A stretch of 64,000 bases of DNA. Source: Pogonophryne albipinna. Its lineage: Eukaryota; Chordata; Actinopteri; Perciformes; Artedidraconidae. Below are positions 59,937 through 64,000 of the stretch, piece by piece; the first letter of the stretch is position 1, and each line of letters opens with the position of its first letter. The position numbers were made by a program, and so were the translations under genes. Location of the stretch: the NCBI GenBank assembly GCA_028583405.1, contig CM053259.1, positions 21,181,951 to 21,245,950 of the forward strand, read 5' to 3'. The notes below the pieces were generated by a model. It worked only from the letters and a program-made list of their open reading frames with translations. It was not told the origin of the DNA and did no database searches.

Positions 59937-60730
59937 ACGGTTAACTGCAATATATAAATTCCTTAAGGAGTGACACATTTGTTAAGGATTCACACTTACA
60001 TATCTCTCTCCATTACATTATTTCACCCCCCCCCTTTCCTTTTTTATAATTCTGCGCTTTCACTCTGCCCCAATGGAATAACTCATGCTTCTGCATCGTA
60101 CTGATGTTCTTTTCATTGCAGTCACTCTTCTTTATGTTCTCCGTTACCTTTTTTCAACCTCCTTTAATGCACCTCTAAATAGTTTCACCTCCCGTTAAAA
60201 GGGTATGGATGAGGGAGTTTAGGGTGGGCTGGGATCCTGACTCATGCAGGGGGCTATTTCTGGAGAGGTGGGGTCGTAGAGGAGAAGAGAAGAGAGTGAT
60301 GACGAATAGGAGAGAGACAGTGATTCACACCTGCACCGTCTCAGAAGGGCTGGTGAGAATTATGTTTGCTGCAGGTGTCCTTCACACAGATGTGTAATCT
60401 CACAGGGCTTCCATTACCCATCAGACAATCTGGAAGTAAACACACACACACACACACGCCACAAGATTGCTCTGAGTATGTGTGAGACCGGCGACTTCCC
60501 ATGTGAGGCATGTCCTGTCAGAATGAGGTGTAGTGCAGGTGTGTGTGACTGACTCAGAGGAAATCATTGGTCATACTGGTGCAGCCTGGGGACAGAGGGG
60601 AGGGTATGGTTTTGTCTCCATGGCAACATCCTCCATGAGAAGTGAGGGTTCGGATGAAACAGGATGAGCTTTGAAAGAATGAAGTTGAAGCTGAAAAATG
60701 TTTGATTTAAAAAAGATGATTGATGAGGAA

Positions 60731-60734
<4 letters not shown>

Positions 60735-60786
<52 letters not shown>

Positions 60787-60793
60787 TGTGTGT
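60735..60793. repeat. (GT)n microsatellite
   Basis: A TG run with one TA interruption. Confidence 0.95.
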
Positions 60794-62009
60794 TTTAAGT
60801 AAAATTACCTCCATTCATTTAACTTGAGTTTTATTTCAGAAAGGGAACATTTTTTAGCAGATTTTAAGTGTCCAGATTAGGAGAGATATCAGAATATTTT
60901 TGGTTAAACCCATGCAGTAAAACAGCTCATAATTGGACAGACATGTTTGACTGAAATGTGTGACCACTGCAACTGTATTTTCATGCCTTTTACAACTATT
61001 AGAGTTTACATTGGGTTTTCACTGTGCTGTAACAATAATGTATGTGTGTTTGTGCTTCTGTTCTGGACCTGCAGATAAATGTGTGTTTAAGCTACAGTAT
61101 ACAAGTATTTTAATATCTATAGCACCTTTAATAACACACAGCGACCCAGAATAAAACAAATAATCATGGATGGATACAGTAAATGCAACACATTGTAATC
61201 AAACAGAAATAAAATAAACAAAAAAAGGTTCACATTACAAAAATGGATTAGGCATGATGATGACAAAAAGTCCTAATACGCTAATACAAATAAGTCTTTA
61301 AAGATAGTAAAGTACACCTGTTAACAGTAAACCCCTACATCATTAGAATACGTCTATAGAAACAGTATTAAACAGAGATGTCCCTGGCTGACATCAGCGG
61401 AGTTCCTGCGATCCTCGGGACACATTCAACACGGAGCTGCCAGCCACAGCAGAATCAGGGCGAGAAGAGCAGGAGCTATTCAAAGAGCTGAGTTAATGAA
61501 TTTGACTTTCGATGAGAGATTGTTAATTACCATGCAATGCAGTGAGATTGAAATTGTGTGGCATGCAGATGATAGAGATTTAGCACAAGCATCAGAAAAT
61601 GTTTGTGTTGCTGCCAAAACGCACACACACAACTTTGTCTGATGTGCCTCTGAGCTGTATTTATTTTACAGAATAATACAGTTTATAATAAATATAACTA
61701 CTTTACTGTTTTTGCAGAAAACTGAAACAGATAAAAAAGTGTTTTCATGCACTGGTCAATATTTTGCTTCAATAACTAAGTTCTTATGATACATTAAGGT
61801 CTTTATTATACCAACTTTATCCATTTGCTTCTGTATATTTCTCCTAAATTAACCAATAGTTAGCATTCAATTATGTCACATCTGCATATCTGAACATGAC
61901 ATAAAAATGGTCTCTTATGTAAGTCACCTACTAGGGAAGATATGTGGTAATATTTATTACTTAAGTTGTTTACCCTGTTCACTAGTGTCTCCCCGTTAAG
62001 GCCCTTCAC

Positions 62010-62187
<178 letters not shown>

Positions 62188-63569
62188 TTTAACATACTTT
62201 GCCTAATTACACCTCTCCTCAGTAATGTGTGGGTGAACATAAATGGAGCTTGACAGACATCCGCCTCACTTTCCTATAACAACTTCTTAAAGTGGGACAA
62301 ATACATTTTTCTTTATAGGCCTTTTTCACAGCAGGCATTTTGGCTTAGCAGGAAAACCACAGCTGTTACTAATCACATTAACAATGGCTCTGCTATATTA
62401 AATTGTCCCTTTAAGTCAGGATGACATTGAACCAGGATGCACCACCTCTGAAACTGAAGGCAGAGGTAATTGTATTTACATTCTACCACTGGACAGGAAT
62501 GCTATGAAAAGTGTTATCTGAAATGAAACTAAACTACATTTAGTGAAGTTCAAAGCACAATATTTCCCTTTTATATGTTGTAAAAAATCCCAGAAAAGGC
62601 TATGTTAAGTAATGCATGTCATACGGTCATACCCTATTCTTCTGAGGTATGTATTACAACAATACAAATTAAATGATCATCCCCTTATTGCAACGGTGCA
62701 GGATGAACATAGTTGCATTAGATCGCCCTCTAGCTGTCAATGCTGACAACGAAATGAAGATATTTTGTATATTTTTGTCTGTACCACAGGTCTGCAATAA
62801 CTATAAAGTAATGGTAGCATGTTCACGTGTTGTACAAAAATGTATTGGTATCAAAAGGAAGTACTTGTTGTGCTAATTGGAAAATGTAAGCGGTATATAT
62901 GTGTATGTGTACACAATATTTATTATGCATCATTGCTGTCTAATTTAATATTTTACTTGAAAAAGAACCTGCAATGTAGCTCTCAAATAAATGTAGAGCA
63001 CTAAACAGTAGGCTACTAGGCCTATATGTTTTTATCTCAATTGTACTGAAGTATAGCCTTAAAAGGGAATCCTTAAGGAAATTGCAATTGTAGCCTACTT
63101 AAAAACTGAGTTAACGTTTGCTTACTCACTCATACACTATTGTTCTATATTTGTAAATGCAGGAATGCAAATTTGTTTAGCAATTAATGTGGTTTTAACA
63201 TGCAGATCAAATGCAGGACTGTCATTTGCATACCATTATTAGTGACATATTGTGCTGCTGTTAAGAACTGTTAAGTATGCTCAGTTTACATAATGCAGGT
63301 GGGACAGAGAAGTCGATCTCTGTTGTTTGGGTATGTGTGTGTCTGCAGGTGAAAGCCTCCGTGTGACAGTGTTAAACATCTCTAATGGAGACACACACTT
63401 GGCTCCTGGATCTGGCGTCCTCACAGACGAGTGTTTCCTTCCTTTAATCGGACCCACGGGTTCATGGCAGGTCACTCCTCTCTGTGTTGTATTTCCCGTG
63501 ACCACCACGGTGAACGAGTCCAAAAAATATCGTAATTTTCCCTAAATCTCTGCAAGACCCCACAATCAA

Positions 63570-64000
63570 AACAAATCGACCACGCGTGCTTTTCCCGCAG
63601 CAATGACGTCACGTAAGCCCGCCCCCTTATCTCCTCAAGTAAACAGAAAAAAGAGGAATACGTTCATGTCAGCCGCTGCACGAGCGTCTGCTGCGGGGAA
63701 GAAGCTGAGAAAGAGAAAAGCGGACATTAACGCAGCGTTTCCCGTGTGTTTTTAGCAAAGTTAAGGGATTTGGGGCCAGCTGACTCGATGAAGGGAGAGG
63801 CGGAAGTGAAGTCACTTGACAGACCGTCCATGTTATTATTGTTATTTTGGTTAGCCCTGTGATGAGACGGGCTTGGGAGCCGTTGGTCTCCGAGACAACG
63901 ACCGTTAACGTTACCGCAGACCGGGCCGCCGAACCGACACCACCCTCACTACCTCCGCACTGACCCGGAGACAGGAGACGGCTGGGGGGAGGGAGGGTGT
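63570..64000. promoter_or_regulatory. CpG-rich segment, probable promoter/5' UTR of a gene to the right
   Basis: CpG dinucleotides become frequent here after tens of kilobases of CpG-poor sequence. A palindromic cAMP-response element TGACGTCA is at 63604-63611, followed by acgtaagcccgccccc, an Sp1-like GC box. No clear coding start or donor is visible before the window ends. In human the gene next to SUSD5 is FBXL2, but I cannot tell whether this is its ortholog. Confidence 0.5.

Noticed and set aside
63327..63545. 72-residue plus-strand ORF near the right edge
   Set aside because: No domain, no splice context and overlaps another antisense ORF; probably non-coding.

Overview
The window looks like nuclear DNA from a ray-finned (teleost) fish. 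Genes are split by GT-AG introns, CA/GT microsatellites are long and frequent, and the repeats are a typical fish mix: L2-like, RTE-like, I-like and L1/Tx1-like LINEs, hAT-like and TTAA-flanked DNA elements, a Merlin transposase and solo LTRs. The predicted proteins are clearly vertebrate. I cannot name the species.

Layout. (1) 0.2-10.3 kb, minus strand: pieces of an unnamed multi-exon gene that I assembled from splice signals and reading phase. It encodes three matrin/U1-like zinc fingers and runs off the left edge. Its introns hold a TTAA-flanked inverted-repeat element and a striking long hairpin. (2) 8.6-22.1 kb: a nested transposon region with an I-like LINE, two minisatellites, a Merlin fragment, an RTE-like LINE split by a solo LTR, an LTR split by an L2 LINE, a hAT element carrying a solo LTR, an L1/Tx1-like fragment and further LTRs. 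(3) 22.7-35.9 kb, minus strand: fkbp9, an ER peptidyl-prolyl isomerase with four FKBP domains, two EF-hands and a C-terminal HDEL. Its last two exons and 3' region are tandemly duplicated. (4) 37.0-41.1 kb, plus strand: crtap, complete in seven exons and head-to-head with fkbp9. (5) 47.4-57.4 kb, minus strand: susd5, a Link plus Sushi type I membrane protein with an unusually long Asp/His-rich stalk, convergent with crtap. (6) 57.4-63.5 kb: repeats and microsatellites. (7) 63.6-64.0 kb: a CpG-rich segment with a CRE-like site, probably the promoter of a gene lying to the right.

How the genes relate. CRTAP is part of the ER prolyl 3-hydroxylation complex (with P3H1 and cyclophilin B) that modifies procollagen. 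FKBP9 is an ER FKBP-type isomerase closely related to the collagen chaperone FKBP10. Their coding starts lie about 1.1 kb apart, so they may share regulation. In human, CRTAP and SUSD5 are convergent neighbours on chromosome 3, and the paralogous pair P3H4/FKBP10 is adjacent on chromosome 17. The arrangement here fits an ancestral leprecan-FKBP pair that was duplicated in early vertebrate genome duplications.

Limits: all exon limits come from reading splice signals and reading phase by eye. Family names of repeats are recognition calls without database support.
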